From Alphaproteobacteria bacterium (GTDB taxonomy: Bacteria > Pseudomonadota > Alphaproteobacteria > Rhizobiales > JAKIUO01): DNA of 45,075 bases. The position numbers and the translations under genes are program-made. The notes beneath the pieces were generated by a model. That model ran no database searches. It was given only the letters and a program-made list of their open reading frames with translations, and had not been told where the DNA came from. Shown here in pieces: positions 35,447 through 44,005 of the stretch; position 1 is the stretch's first letter, and each line of letters starts with the position of its first letter. The stretch spans positions 1 to 45,075 of the forward strand of contig JAJRPI010000071.1 of the NCBI GenBank assembly GCA_024280895.1, read 5' to 3'.

Positions 35447-36538
35447 CTACTCTTGCTCGCCGCCATCTTCTTTGCCAAATACAAATACATGGGCTGGATC
35501 AACGCGGTAATTGGTACGAGATCCGATACGCGGCAAATAACGACCCGAGCGCTGGGCATGAAAGGTAATGCTGGCACCATCAACAAGGCTTTTGCCGCGC
35601 AGATGAACATGGCTGGCGATCCCCAGATAGTGTGAAGAGACAACCTCGGCATTGCGTGCCTCCCCCGTTTCTTCATCCCCCTCAAAAGGGATCACACCCT
35701 CGGGGCGAATAAAGACGCAAGCAGTTGCCCCCTCACTCAGATCACCCGCTTTAAACCGACCCAGCGGCGTCTGCACATAGCCCTTGTTCACCGTTTCGCA
35801 AAACCTGTTGGCATGACCAAACAAAGACGCAACAAAAGCGCTTTTGGGTTTCAGATAAATATCTTCGGGTTTACCGCTCTGCACAATACGCCCCTTGTTC
35901 ATGACCTTGATACGATCCGCCATAAACATGGCTTCTTCGCCGTCATGCGTCACCATGATGGCGCTGGTGCCAGCTTCGCGGATCAGCTTGGCCGTTTCTT
36001 CTCGCATCTCGATACGGCGCGCCGCATCGAGCGAAGAAAAGGGTTCATCCAATAGCAATACCGGCGGATTGGGAGCCAATGCTCGCAACAGTGCCACCCG
36101 TTGCTGTTCCCCCCCCGACAAGGTGCCAGGATAGTGATCCGCAAGCTTGGTCAAGCCAAAACGAGCCAGCATGTTACGAGCCCAGATGGCGCGCCCCTTG
36201 TTGATCGCGCTACGCTCTCCTTGACCAAGGCCAAACAAAATATTTTCCATGACGGTGAGATGCGGGAACAATGCGTAATCTTGAAACATCAGACCGATAC
36301 TACGTTGCTCTGGCGGCACATGCAGCTGCTTGCTGGCCACCACATGCTCATCCAGAGAGATAGAACCCGATTGCACAATCTCCAGACCGGCCGCCAGGCG
36401 CAACAAAGTTGTCTTCCCACACCCAGATGGCCCAAGCAGACAAACAAACTCGCCCTGCCTGACCTGCAATGACACGCCGTCAAGGACGGGGCGACCATCA
36501 AAGCCGTGAACAATATCCCTATATGCCAGCGCCGTCAT
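35447..36538 (-). CDS. fbpC: Iron(III) ABC importer, ATP-binding protein
   Basis: 363 residues. Walker A GPSGCGKTTLL (34-44), Q-loop in RSIGLMFQDYALFPHL, signature LSGGEQQRVALLRAL, Walker B VLLLDEPFSSLD, and switch His in MVTHDGEEAMFMADRI. A ~120-residue C-terminal OB-type domain (VFIRPEGVIPFEGDEE) follows, as in FbpC/PotA/CysA importers. Its ATG overlaps the permease stop by 4 bases. Assignment to iron rests on the permease and binding-protein neighbours. Confidence 0.9.
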   Translation of the reverse strand: MTALAYRDIVHGFDGRPVLDGVSLQVRQGEFVCLLGPSGCGKTTLLRLAAGLEIVQSGSISLDEHVVASKQLHVPPEQRSIGLMFQDYALFPHLTVMENILFGLGQGERSAINKGRAIWARNMLARFGLTKLADHYPGTLSGGEQQRVALLRALAPNPPVLLLDEPFSSLDAARRIEMREETAKLIREAGTSAIMVTHDGEEAMFMADRIKVMNKGRIVQSGKPEDIYLKPKSAFVASLFGHANRFCETVNKGYVQTPLGRFKAGDLSEGATACVFIRPEGVIPFEGDEETGEARNAEVVSSHYLGIASHVHLRGKSLVDGASITFHAQRSGRYLPRIGSRTNYRVDPAHVFVFGKEDGGEQE

Positions 36539-38217
36539 GATTGGCTCTCCTTGCCGCGACCCGCAATGGCACGGCTCAACAAAATAACCGGTATGATCCC
36601 TGCCAGCACAATCGCCAATGACCCCAATGCCGCCTCTTCAAACAGCTCGTCTGACGCGTATTGATGGGCGTGGGTTGCAAGGGTTTCAAAATTGAAGGGA
36701 CGCAATAGCATGGTCATGGGCAGCTCTTTCATACTATCGACAAAAACGATTAGCGCAGCAGTCAACAAAGAGCCGCGCAGCAAAGGCAGATGAATACGCC
36801 GCAAAGTCTGCCCTCTTGTCGCCCCAAGGGAGCGCGCCGCCCCTTCCATATTGGGCGTGATGCGCGCCAGCCCCGCTTCCACCGATCCATGTGATAGGGC
36901 CATAAAGCGTGTGGTATAGCCGTAAACGAGCGCGAACATTGTGCCCGACAAAAGCAGACCAGTGCCAAACCCGAACAAATCTTTAGAGAGGCTATTGAGG
37001 CCATGGTCCAGCGAGGTGAGAGGGATCAAAATACCAACGGCCAAAACAGATCCAGGGACCGCGTAACCAATGCTGGCCAACCGGCTGGCGCTCTTCATTA
37101 AATTGGTTCCCGACAGACGAACGCCGTAAGCCAGCAATAATCCAAGCGCCACTGATACCAGCGCGACAATGGTGGAGATCAACAAAGAATGCCAGGCATG
37201 GGTCAAGAACCCGGCCTCAAATGACAGCTCGTAGAAATTAATTGAATGCTTCAAGAGCACCAAAGCCGGAATGACAAATCCAAGCAGTACCGGCACAAGG
37301 CAGATGCCAAGAGCGACAAGCCCCTGCCAGCCCATGAGTTGCTGGCGATGACTGCCAGTGCGCCCGGTCACACTATCGAAACGGCGCCCCTTGCGGGCCA
37401 GGCGCTCAATCGCGATCAGCGCAAACACGAACAGCATCATCACGATTGCCAGCTGCGCCGCACCGGCAATATTATTCATGTTCAACCAGACATCGTAAAT
37501 GCCCGCCGTAAAGGTCTGCACGGCAAAGAAATCGACTGTACCAAAATCATTGAGAGTCTCCATCAAAGCAAGCGAAACCCCCACGACAATCGCTGGTCTT
37601 GCAAGGGGTAAAGCCAACTCGACAAAACTGCGCCACGGCCCACGCCCCAACACCCTGCCCGCTTCAAGTACGGCCGTTGATTGCTCCAAAAAACTGGAGC
37701 GCGCCAGCAAATAAACATAAGGATAAAGCGTCAGCACCATCATGATGATGGCCCCGCCCAATGAGCGGATTTCTGGAAACCAGTAATCTTTGGCGCTCTT
37801 CCAGCCCATCAGATCACGCAAAGCCCCTTGAACAGGCCCCGCATATTCGAGAATATCGGTGTAAATATACGCAATGATATAGGCGGGAACCGCAAGCGGC
37901 AAAAGCAGAGCCCATTCAAAAACCCTGACCCCTGGGAACTGGTAAGTAGTGGTCAGCCAGGCCGTGCCGGTACCGATCAAACTCACGCCAATACCGACCC
38001 CCAGCATCAGCAAAAGAGAGGTTGATATATAATGGGGTAAGACAGTGGACGCCAGATGCGACCAGATATCCCCGCTTGGCGAAAAAGCCAGCCATAAAAC
38101 CGCCAGCAAAGGCACCGCAACCAGTAGCGCAATCAGCAAAGCGATCAGCGTCCAGCCATCAAGCTGTCGATAAAGGCGATTGGTAAAGCCAAGGATCGCA
38201 GCGCCAGCTGAACGCAA
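36535..38217 (-). CDS. fbpB: Iron(III) ABC importer, fused permease
   Basis: The start is placed at TTG 38217, seven bases after a GAGGAGA ribosome site and 58 bases after the binding-protein gene. A longer frame from 38409 would overlap that gene and adds 64 unlikely residues. The 560-residue product has two permease halves with about 12 membrane helices in all, each with an EAA loop (AGRVLGRGPWRSFVELALPLARPAI in the first, EGAARSLGATRGQTLRRIHLPLLRG in the second). This is the FbpB architecture. It sits in the inner membrane between the binding protein and the ATPase. Confidence 0.9.
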   Translation of the reverse strand: MRSAGAAILGFTNRLYRQLDGWTLIALLIALLVAVPLLAVLWLAFSPSGDIWSHLASTVLPHYISTSLLLMLGVGIGVSLIGTGTAWLTTTYQFPGVRVFEWALLLPLAVPAYIIAYIYTDILEYAGPVQGALRDLMGWKSAKDYWFPEIRSLGGAIIMMVLTLYPYVYLLARSSFLEQSTAVLEAGRVLGRGPWRSFVELALPLARPAIVVGVSLALMETLNDFGTVDFFAVQTFTAGIYDVWLNMNNIAGAAQLAIVMMLFVFALIAIERLARKGRRFDSVTGRTGSHRQQLMGWQGLVALGICLVPVLLGFVIPALVLLKHSINFYELSFEAGFLTHAWHSLLISTIVALVSVALGLLLAYGVRLSGTNLMKSASRLASIGYAVPGSVLAVGILIPLTSLDHGLNSLSKDLFGFGTGLLLSGTMFALVYGYTTRFMALSHGSVEAGLARITPNMEGAARSLGATRGQTLRRIHLPLLRGSLLTAALIVFVDSMKELPMTMLLRPFNFETLATHAHQYASDELFEEAALGSLAIVLAGIIPVILLSRAIAGRGKESQS

Positions 38218-38275
38218 GGAGACATCTCCTCGCAATATGCGAGAAGATGCGCCTTTCAAATTCTGAATATGGTTT

Positions 38276-39304
38276 TTACTGATCAAAGCCAACGCGATCC
38301 ACCATTTTTGCCGCCTGCGCCCGGTATTTGGACACCAGTGCAAGATTAATATTATCTGCCTTGAAACTTCCCCATGCCTTGACGATTGGACTGATCGGCA
38401 CGCTTGCATTCACTGGATATTCGAAATTCTGCTCGGCATAAATTTTCTGTGCGCTATCACTGACAAGATATTCCAGCAATTTGACAGCATTTTCTTTGTT
38501 TTTGGAAAATTTGAGCACAGCCGCGCCCGATATATTCACGTGAGTGCCGCGATCCCCTTGATTTGGAAACAAGATATTGACAGAAGCCGCCCATTTCTTT
38601 TGTTCGGGCTTTTTCTCATTGGTTTCCATTTTGCCCATATAATAGGTATTGGCGATACCGATATCACAAACGCCTTCATATACAGCACGCGCCTGCGCAC
38701 GGTCATTGCCTTGCGGCCTGCGCGCCAGATTGGCCTTTAGACCGCGCAGCCACTTTTCGGCCCCCGCTTCCCCTTTATGGGCAATCATCGAGGCGAGCAG
38801 CGATATATTATACAAATGCTTGCCAGAGCGAATACAGATGCGCCCCTTCATCTTGGGATCGGCGAGATCTTCATAGCTTGTCACTTCGCCCGGCTTAACC
38901 CGCTCCTTGCTGGCAAACAAAATGCGCGCTCTTGTTGTCTGTGCAAACCACAATCCATCAGGATGGCGGTACTGTGCAGGCACGGCCGCATCAAGAATTG
39001 TAGATTTCACTGGCGCCAAAACACCAGCATCCACCATATCGCTCAAGCGACCAACATCTGTGGTCAATACGGCATCTGCGGGAGTGCTCTCCCCTTCCGC
39101 CTTGATGCGCTCCAGCATGCCTTTCTTGGCATAGACTATATTGACCTTGATGCCGCTTTGCTTGGTAAATTGCGCCAGCATGGGCTTGATCAAAAAGGGC
39201 TGGCGATAAGAATAGAGATTTACTTCACCAGCAGCCCGGACTATGCCCGACAGGCTGGTCAGCGCAACAGCGCCGAACCCGATGGCCAATAAAACAGATT
39301 TCAT
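38276..39304 (-). CDS. fbpA: Iron(III) ABC importer, periplasmic binding protein
   Basis: 342 residues from ATG 39304 (CAGGAG ten bases upstream; a TTG one codon earlier is less likely). Signal peptide at about 1-25 with an ALTSLSGIVRAAG cleavage region. The mature protein starts EVNLYSYRQPFL, as in FbpA/IdiA proteins. The paired tyrosines IANTYYMGKM (about 216-225) are the expected ferric-iron ligands, with the tyrosine of LYSYR as a possible third. First gene of the fbpABC operon. The upstream inverted repeat with Fur-like half-sites suggests repression by iron. Confidence 0.92.
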   Translation of the reverse strand: MKSVLLAIGFGAVALTSLSGIVRAAGEVNLYSYRQPFLIKPMLAQFTKQSGIKVNIVYAKKGMLERIKAEGESTPADAVLTTDVGRLSDMVDAGVLAPVKSTILDAAVPAQYRHPDGLWFAQTTRARILFASKERVKPGEVTSYEDLADPKMKGRICIRSGKHLYNISLLASMIAHKGEAGAEKWLRGLKANLARRPQGNDRAQARAVYEGVCDIGIANTYYMGKMETNEKKPEQKKWAASVNILFPNQGDRGTHVNISGAAVLKFSKNKENAVKLLEYLVSDSAQKIYAEQNFEYPVNASVPISPIVKAWGSFKADNINLALVSKYRAQAAKMVDRVGFDQ

Positions 39305-39330
39305 CAAAAAAACTCCTGATAAGAATAAGT

Positions 39331-39421
39331 TGTCAAATATTGCAATTGCAAATCATTGTCAACTGAGACGACGCACCATTCTTTCCCAGTTGCGAATGAT
39401 TGTCAATTGCAATATTTGACA
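39331..39421. promoter_or_regulatory. 35-bp inverted repeat with Fur-like sites and fbpA promoter
   Basis: Arms 39331-39365 and 39387-39421 match at 31 of 35 positions around a 21-base spacer. The outer 18 bases of each arm are identical. Each arm contains a TG..AAT.ATT..CA motif (TGACAATGATTTGCA in the left arm read leftward), which fits Fur/Mur-class sites. Reading leftward, TTGACA in this motif followed 17 bases later by TATTTG is a plausible -35/-10 pair for fbpA, so a bound repressor would block it. The second arm could also control the rightward DUF454 gene. Confidence 0.7.
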
Positions 39422-39474
39422 AAATGACTGACAAACTGTCGCATAACAACCCACTGTAAAAATCCCGATCTCTA

Positions 39475-39574
39475 GCGCTTCTTGTTCGAAAAACCGCACC
39501 ACACTTTTTGCGAAGCGCACATTCCTTGTCGCGCTTCTTGTTCGAAAAACCGCTACACACTTTTTGCGAAGCGC
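39475..39574. repeat. Twin 44-bp palindromic intergenic elements
   Basis: Copies at 39475-39518 and 39531-39574 (56-bp period) differ at two of 44 positions. Each begins GCGCTTC, ends GAAGCGC, and has an inner AAAAA/TTTTT pair, so each can fold on itself and the two can also pair together. They lie between the iron operator and the DUF454 gene. The layout resembles the short palindromic elements scattered in Rhizobiales genomes. Confidence 0.8.
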
Positions 39575-39617
39575 TCTATGATACAGATCATGATCACCAA
39601 AGGACACAAATAAGATA

Positions 39618-40043
39618 ATGCGGCGAATGGACAAACCCTTGCGGCGCGCCCTGTATCTGATGCTTGGCATCTTATTTTTTGCCACCGGTGTGATCGGCGT
39701 ATTTTTACCGGTCTTGCCAACAACCCCTTTTATGCTGTTGGCCCTATGGGCTTTTTCCAACAGCTCGCAAAAACTTCATGACTATATCTGGAACCACAAG
39801 AGATATGGCCCCATGGTGCGCGCCTGGAAGCAATATGGCGCCATCCCGCTCAAAGCCAAAATCAGTGCCATCGTGGTAATGAGCTTCAGCGCTTTTTTTG
39901 TAGTGTTTTTCTCGGGAGCCCCAATGTGGGCGATTGTTTCTGCCCTTGCTCTGATGCTGGTGGGTGCCACCTATATGCTAACGCGCCCGACATTGCGCGA
40001 AAGCGAAATTGAAAAATCAGCCAACAAAAAAGTGACCAACTAA
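39618..40043 (+). CDS. DUF454 (YbaN-like) inner-membrane protein
   Basis: 141 residues. Family signature GVFLPVLPTTPFMLLALWAFSNSS (about 27-50), then HKRYGPMVRAWKQYGAIPLKAK and two membrane helices near 80-120. About three or four helices in all. The family's function is unknown; members often sit near iron or heme genes, which fits the neighbouring fbp operon. The start could also be the Met at codon 4. Confidence 0.85.
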   Translation: MRRMDKPLRRALYLMLGILFFATGVIGVFLPVLPTTPFMLLALWAFSNSSQKLHDYIWNHKRYGPMVRAWKQYGAIPLKAKISAIVVMSFSAFFVVFFSGAPMWAIVSALALMLVGATYMLTRPTLRESEIEKSANKKVTN

Positions 40044-40134
40044 TCCGCTCTGCACAAAAGGACAATAAACCGAACATACTACCGCCTGGAGCGATCGCTC
40101 TCCTTGCAGCTCAAACATGCAAGGAAATCACGCA

Positions 40135-40629
40135 ATGCTGACTGCCCACCTGCCATCTGGATATCTTATCGGGCGTCTGATTGAAAAGAACCGGCCACAG
40201 CGCCAGATAATGGCCACCGCGCTTATCGGTGCGCTCATCCCCGACCTTGATATGCTGTATTTTCATTTTGTGGATTTCGGCCGCACCCATCATCATTTGT
40301 TTATCACGCACTGGCCACTGGCCTGGCTGGCGATAGGGCTGCCCGTAATTGCCCTGTACCATGTTACAGGGCAAACATTTTCAAGAAATATGGCTGTGAC
40401 ATTTTTGGGGGCTGTCATGCTGCATCTTTGTCTCGATAGTATTGCCGCACCAGTATTCTGGCTAATGCCGTTCACGCAAGGACAGATCGAACTGGTACAG
40501 GTGCCCGCCAACTACCCGCACTGGATCATCAGCTATTTGCTACACTGGACATTTGCACTGGAGCTGGCGATCTGGCTGGCAGCTATCTTTGCCTATATGA
40601 GGGTAAGAAGAGCCCCTACTGCGCCATGA
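40135..40629 (+). CDS. YdjM-like membrane protein (metal-dependent hydrolase family, PF04307)
   Basis: 164 residues from ATG 40135, chosen for the AAGGAAA upstream; an ATG at 40117 lacks one. Conserved His/Asp pattern: H near the start (MLTAHLPSGYL), LIPDLDMLYF, HHHLFITHWP and HLCLDSIAAP. About four membrane helices. E. coli YdjM is an SOS-linked membrane protein of unclear role. The 3' end overlaps the convergent Sel1 gene by 14 bases. Confidence 0.78.
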   Translation: MLTAHLPSGYLIGRLIEKNRPQRQIMATALIGALIPDLDMLYFHFVDFGRTHHHLFITHWPLAWLAIGLPVIALYHVTGQTFSRNMAVTFLGAVMLHLCLDSIAAPVFWLMPFTQGQIELVQVPANYPHWIISYLLHWTFALELAIWLAAIFAYMRVRRAPTAP

Positions 40630-42568
40630 CCTTGTTGAGTTTTTCAAGATTTCTGGCGGCCAGTTTATGACCTTTTCCAGCGGCTGTTTCCCATAGGCGT
40701 TTGGCTTCGGGATAATCGCGTTCCACACCATCGCCGTTGGCGTAGAGCAGACCGAGATCGAATATACTGTCGACATAGCCACCATTTGCACCCTTGCGAT
40801 ACCATTTGATGGCCTCACCCATATCCTTTTCAACACCCTTGCCGGTGGCATAAATGACCGCCAGATTGTGCATGGCATCAGCATGTTCACCAGCCGCCGC
40901 TTTCAGCCACAAGGAGCGCGCCGTCAAATAGTTCTGCTTGACGCCCTGCCCCTTGGCATAGAGCAAACCAAGGTTAGTCATGGCGGGGTAATAGCCACCA
41001 TTAGACGACTTTTCGAGATAGGACACAGCCGTTTGATAATCTTGATCAACGCCGTCGCCCTTGGCATACAATGAGGCCAGGTTAAACGCGGCTTCCGCAT
41101 GTCCCCCATCCGCTGCTTTTTTAAGAAACGGACGTGCCTGCGCAAATTCCCCCTTCACGAGATGGGTCATTCCCGTTTTATAGGCTCGGTCCTGATCAAG
41201 AGTTTTGGGCATAACAGGAGCGGGCGCAGCAGGTTCTTCCACTTTTTCAAGTTCTGGAATAACCACCGTCGTAATCATCGGTTTTGGCTGCAACTTCACT
41301 TCACTTTTAACAACAGGCACCACGGGATCAACCGAATTACCGGTATTTAAATATTGCGCCGCGCCAATGCCAATGCCAATGGCGCCCACAATGCCGCTAA
41401 TCATCAAAGCGATTGTTCCCGAAGATGATTTAGGTACATCCATCACCGCATCAGCGGTTGGTGGTACCATTGAAGGAGTTTGTTGCGGATTGCTATCGCC
41501 AGCCAAAGACCTTGCCTGCACGGGATCAACGCCAACGGGAAACGGCATGGGAGGCGCCATGGGAGGCGCCATCGGTGATAATTCTGGGCGCGCCTCTGGG
41601 GCACCCAGCTGTGCAGGCATCGCCACGTCCGGTGCTGGCAGACCAGCTTGCATGTCAGCCCCTGTGATGGCCGCTTGCTGATGATGTTGCCCAAACGGAA
41701 TTTGCGCAGCCGGTGCGATCGGCGGAATGGCGGGCGCATATTGCCCGGAAATTTCAGACGGGTTATATTGAGCAGGCACAACCGGCAAGGGTGTGGGATC
41801 CGCAACCAAGTGCCCTGGATCATTTGTTGCGACGGGAGCTTGTACCGCCAGCCCAACGCTGACAGCTGGCTCAATAGGGAGCGATGGAATAGCAACCGAT
41901 GGCATAGCGACTGATGGGGAAATCGGCGCGAGCACTGGAGCTGGCTCGTCAACAACCTCAATCGTTTGTGCTGAGGCTTTCATAATCGGGGAGGCAGTAG
42001 CAGCCTCCGCCAACACTTCAAAGGACTGCACCTCAATGTTCTGATCGGGATTTGTTGTCTCTTCAACAATCTCACGAACCGCTTCTGGTTGCAGTAATTG
42101 AGTTTCATCGATCATAGGGAGTTGGGTAGCCGAGGCAATATTGCTGATATCTGCAATGCTTTGATGTTCTTCACTAACAGCAAGTTCGGGTGCAAGCTCT
42201 GCTTGTTCTGAATCGATCTGCTCTACATCATTTGCAACCAGCTCGGGCGCACTTTGAACATTCGATGGGATTTCTGCGAGAGTCTGGCGGGTCAATTCAA
42301 TATTTTGCACAGCCATTTCTGCCCAGTCATCAAGCCCTTGTTGATGCGACAATTGCTCAACGCGCGAAAAGACCATTTCTGCTTCGGAATATTGCTGCAT
42401 ATCAAACATCAAGCGACCGATCTGATTCCAACCCTCAACATGGCTCGGATCAAGGCTGACCGCTTGATAATAAGCTGCCAGAGCCCCCTTCTGGTCGGTA
42501 TCAAATAGCTCACTGCCGTTTAGCAAATGCTGCTCGATGCTTGTTATTTGCTGCCCCCCGTCAATCAT
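40616..42568 (-). CDS. TPR/Sel1-repeat membrane protein
   Basis: 650 residues. TPR-like helices at about 15-95 (GALAAYYQAVSLDPSHVEGW). A long Pro/Ala/Gln-rich low-complexity stretch spans about 110-380. One membrane helix is near 384-408 (IALMISGIVGAIGIGIGAA). About five Sel1 repeats follow at about 465-645 (AEAAFNLASLYAKGDGVDQDY and relatives). The layout suggests a cytoplasmic TPR part and a periplasmic Sel1 scaffold, perhaps in envelope or cell-cycle organisation as for some alphaproteobacterial Sel1 proteins. The partner is unknown. Confidence 0.82.
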   Translation of the reverse strand: MIDGGQQITSIEQHLLNGSELFDTDQKGALAAYYQAVSLDPSHVEGWNQIGRLMFDMQQYSEAEMVFSRVEQLSHQQGLDDWAEMAVQNIELTRQTLAEIPSNVQSAPELVANDVEQIDSEQAELAPELAVSEEHQSIADISNIASATQLPMIDETQLLQPEAVREIVEETTNPDQNIEVQSFEVLAEAATASPIMKASAQTIEVVDEPAPVLAPISPSVAMPSVAIPSLPIEPAVSVGLAVQAPVATNDPGHLVADPTPLPVVPAQYNPSEISGQYAPAIPPIAPAAQIPFGQHHQQAAITGADMQAGLPAPDVAMPAQLGAPEARPELSPMAPPMAPPMPFPVGVDPVQARSLAGDSNPQQTPSMVPPTADAVMDVPKSSSGTIALMISGIVGAIGIGIGAAQYLNTGNSVDPVVPVVKSEVKLQPKPMITTVVIPELEKVEEPAAPAPVMPKTLDQDRAYKTGMTHLVKGEFAQARPFLKKAADGGHAEAAFNLASLYAKGDGVDQDYQTAVSYLEKSSNGGYYPAMTNLGLLYAKGQGVKQNYLTARSLWLKAAAGEHADAMHNLAVIYATGKGVEKDMGEAIKWYRKGANGGYVDSIFDLGLLYANGDGVERDYPEAKRLWETAAGKGHKLAARNLEKLNKVMAQ

Positions 42569-42827
42569 GTCAATTGATCCCTTGTCTGGTTGCCGATTGC
42601 ACTATGCACCACTCGCGCGTCCCAAAAATGCCTGATCACGCTATCACAAATAGCGCTGAATAGCTTATTGTTCGATGATTCGCACTATTTATGCGAAGAA
42701 AAATGGAGAGAAAAAGACCGTAAAACGATCAAAAAGTGCTTTTTGTCCCGTCAGGTCAATAATTTAGATCACATTACAGACTATACACAGGCTGTTCGAT
42801 CTAGACACAACGTACACACATTACCGC

Positions 42828-43778
42828 CTAGCGGGTGATTTCGCGTTCGTGCAAAAGAGTGCCAGCCCCGTGTTTGGTGAACAGTTCAAGCAACACCGCA
42901 TGAGGCACCTTGCCATTAATGATCACCACGGCATCGACGCCAGCATCAACCACTTTAAGGCAACTTTCGATCTTGGGGATCATACCACCTGTGATCGTAC
43001 CATCGGCAATATATGAGCGTGCCTGCGTTCTTGTCATCACTTCGATGAGCTTGCCCTGCTTGTCCAGCACCCCTTCCACATCGGTCAATAACAGCAAGCG
43101 CTTGGCCCGCAAGGCGCTGGCCAGAGCACCTGCAAAAGTATCAGCGTTAATGTTAAAGGTCTCACCCTCATCAGACACGCCAATCGGCGCAATGACCGGA
43201 ATGATGTCGCTATTGATAATGACATTGACGATATGCGGATTAACATGATGGGGCTCACCAACGAAGCCCAGATCAATCGCCTGCATGAGATTGGACTCTG
43301 GGTCGACGACCTCTTTGCGCAATTTGCGGGCAATCATCAAATTGGCGTCCTTGCCGGAAATACCCACGGCATTTCCACCTACATTATTGATATTGGCCAC
43401 AATTTCCTTGTTGATGGAGCCTGCCAGAACCATCTCCACAATCTCAACAGTTGCCTTGTCGGTGATCCGCAGACCATCGGCAAATTCGCTTTTGATTTTA
43501 AGGCGTTTGAGCATGGCACCGATTTGCGGCCCACCGCCATGCACGACAACGGGGTTCACACCAGCCTGTTTGAGCAAAACAATATCGCGGGCAAAAAACT
43601 TCGCCAGTTCAGGGTCACCCATGGCATGTCCGCCATATTTGATCACCACTGTCTGTTGATCATAACGCTGCAAGTGAGGCAGCGCCTCCGACAGGATCTT
43701 AGCCTGCGCATGCGGAGAAGACAGAGCATCGTGAACAATCTGCTGTTCGCTCTTCTTTGTGTCGATTTTATTAATCAT
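42828..43778 (-). CDS. argB: Acetylglutamate kinase
   Basis: 316 residues. [30 protein letters not shown], then [13 protein letters not shown] and [41 protein letters not shown] and [14 protein letters not shown] follow, with [19 protein letters not shown] and [26 protein letters not shown] near the end. It phosphorylates N-acetylglutamate in arginine synthesis. The N-terminal helix (about 1-30) is the extension seen in alphaproteobacterial, arginine-regulated hexameric forms. It stands alone here, without other arg genes. Confidence 0.97.
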   Translation of the reverse strand: MINKIDTKKSEQQIVHDALSSPHAQAKILSEALPHLQRYDQQTVVIKYGGHAMGDPELAKFFARDIVLLKQAGVNPVVVHGGGPQIGAMLKRLKIKSEFADGLRITDKATVEIVEMVLAGSINKEIVANINNVGGNAVGISGKDANLMIARKLRKEVVDPESNLMQAIDLGFVGEPHHVNPHIVNVIINSDIIPVIAPIGVSDEGETFNINADTFAGALASALRAKRLLLLTDVEGVLDKQGKLIEVMTRTQARSYIADGTITGGMIPKIESCLKVVDAGVDAVVIINGKVPHAVLLELFTKHGAGTLLHEREITR

Positions 43779-44005
43779 AAACTTCTCTTTTGCCCCCTGA
43801 GGGCTAGTCCCACTTCAAAACCTGCTTGATATTTGCAATGGTTTGCCAAACAGATGGATGCTTCGAGGTTCGTTTACAGACGTTGGCCCGCCCTAAAAAA
43901 GCCTGGAGTCTCTATATACAGTAAACCATAATAATTCCATGCCTTTTGTGTCTGTTAGATGAACAATCGGTATCGACAGGCATTTAGGGAGTTCTGGGGG
44001 ACCTA

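Noticed and set aside
35411-35635. Small frame between the chemoreceptor and fbpC
   Set aside because: It overlaps the 3' end of fbpC on the other strand and lacks a ribosome site.
39359-39760. 133-codon minus-strand frame over the palindromic elements
   Set aside because: The repeated peptide is only the translation of the twin 44-bp palindromes and the antisense of the DUF454 gene.
40089-40100. 12-bp perfect palindrome GAGCGATCGCTC
   Set aside because: A single copy with no T run; too short to call an operator or terminator with confidence.
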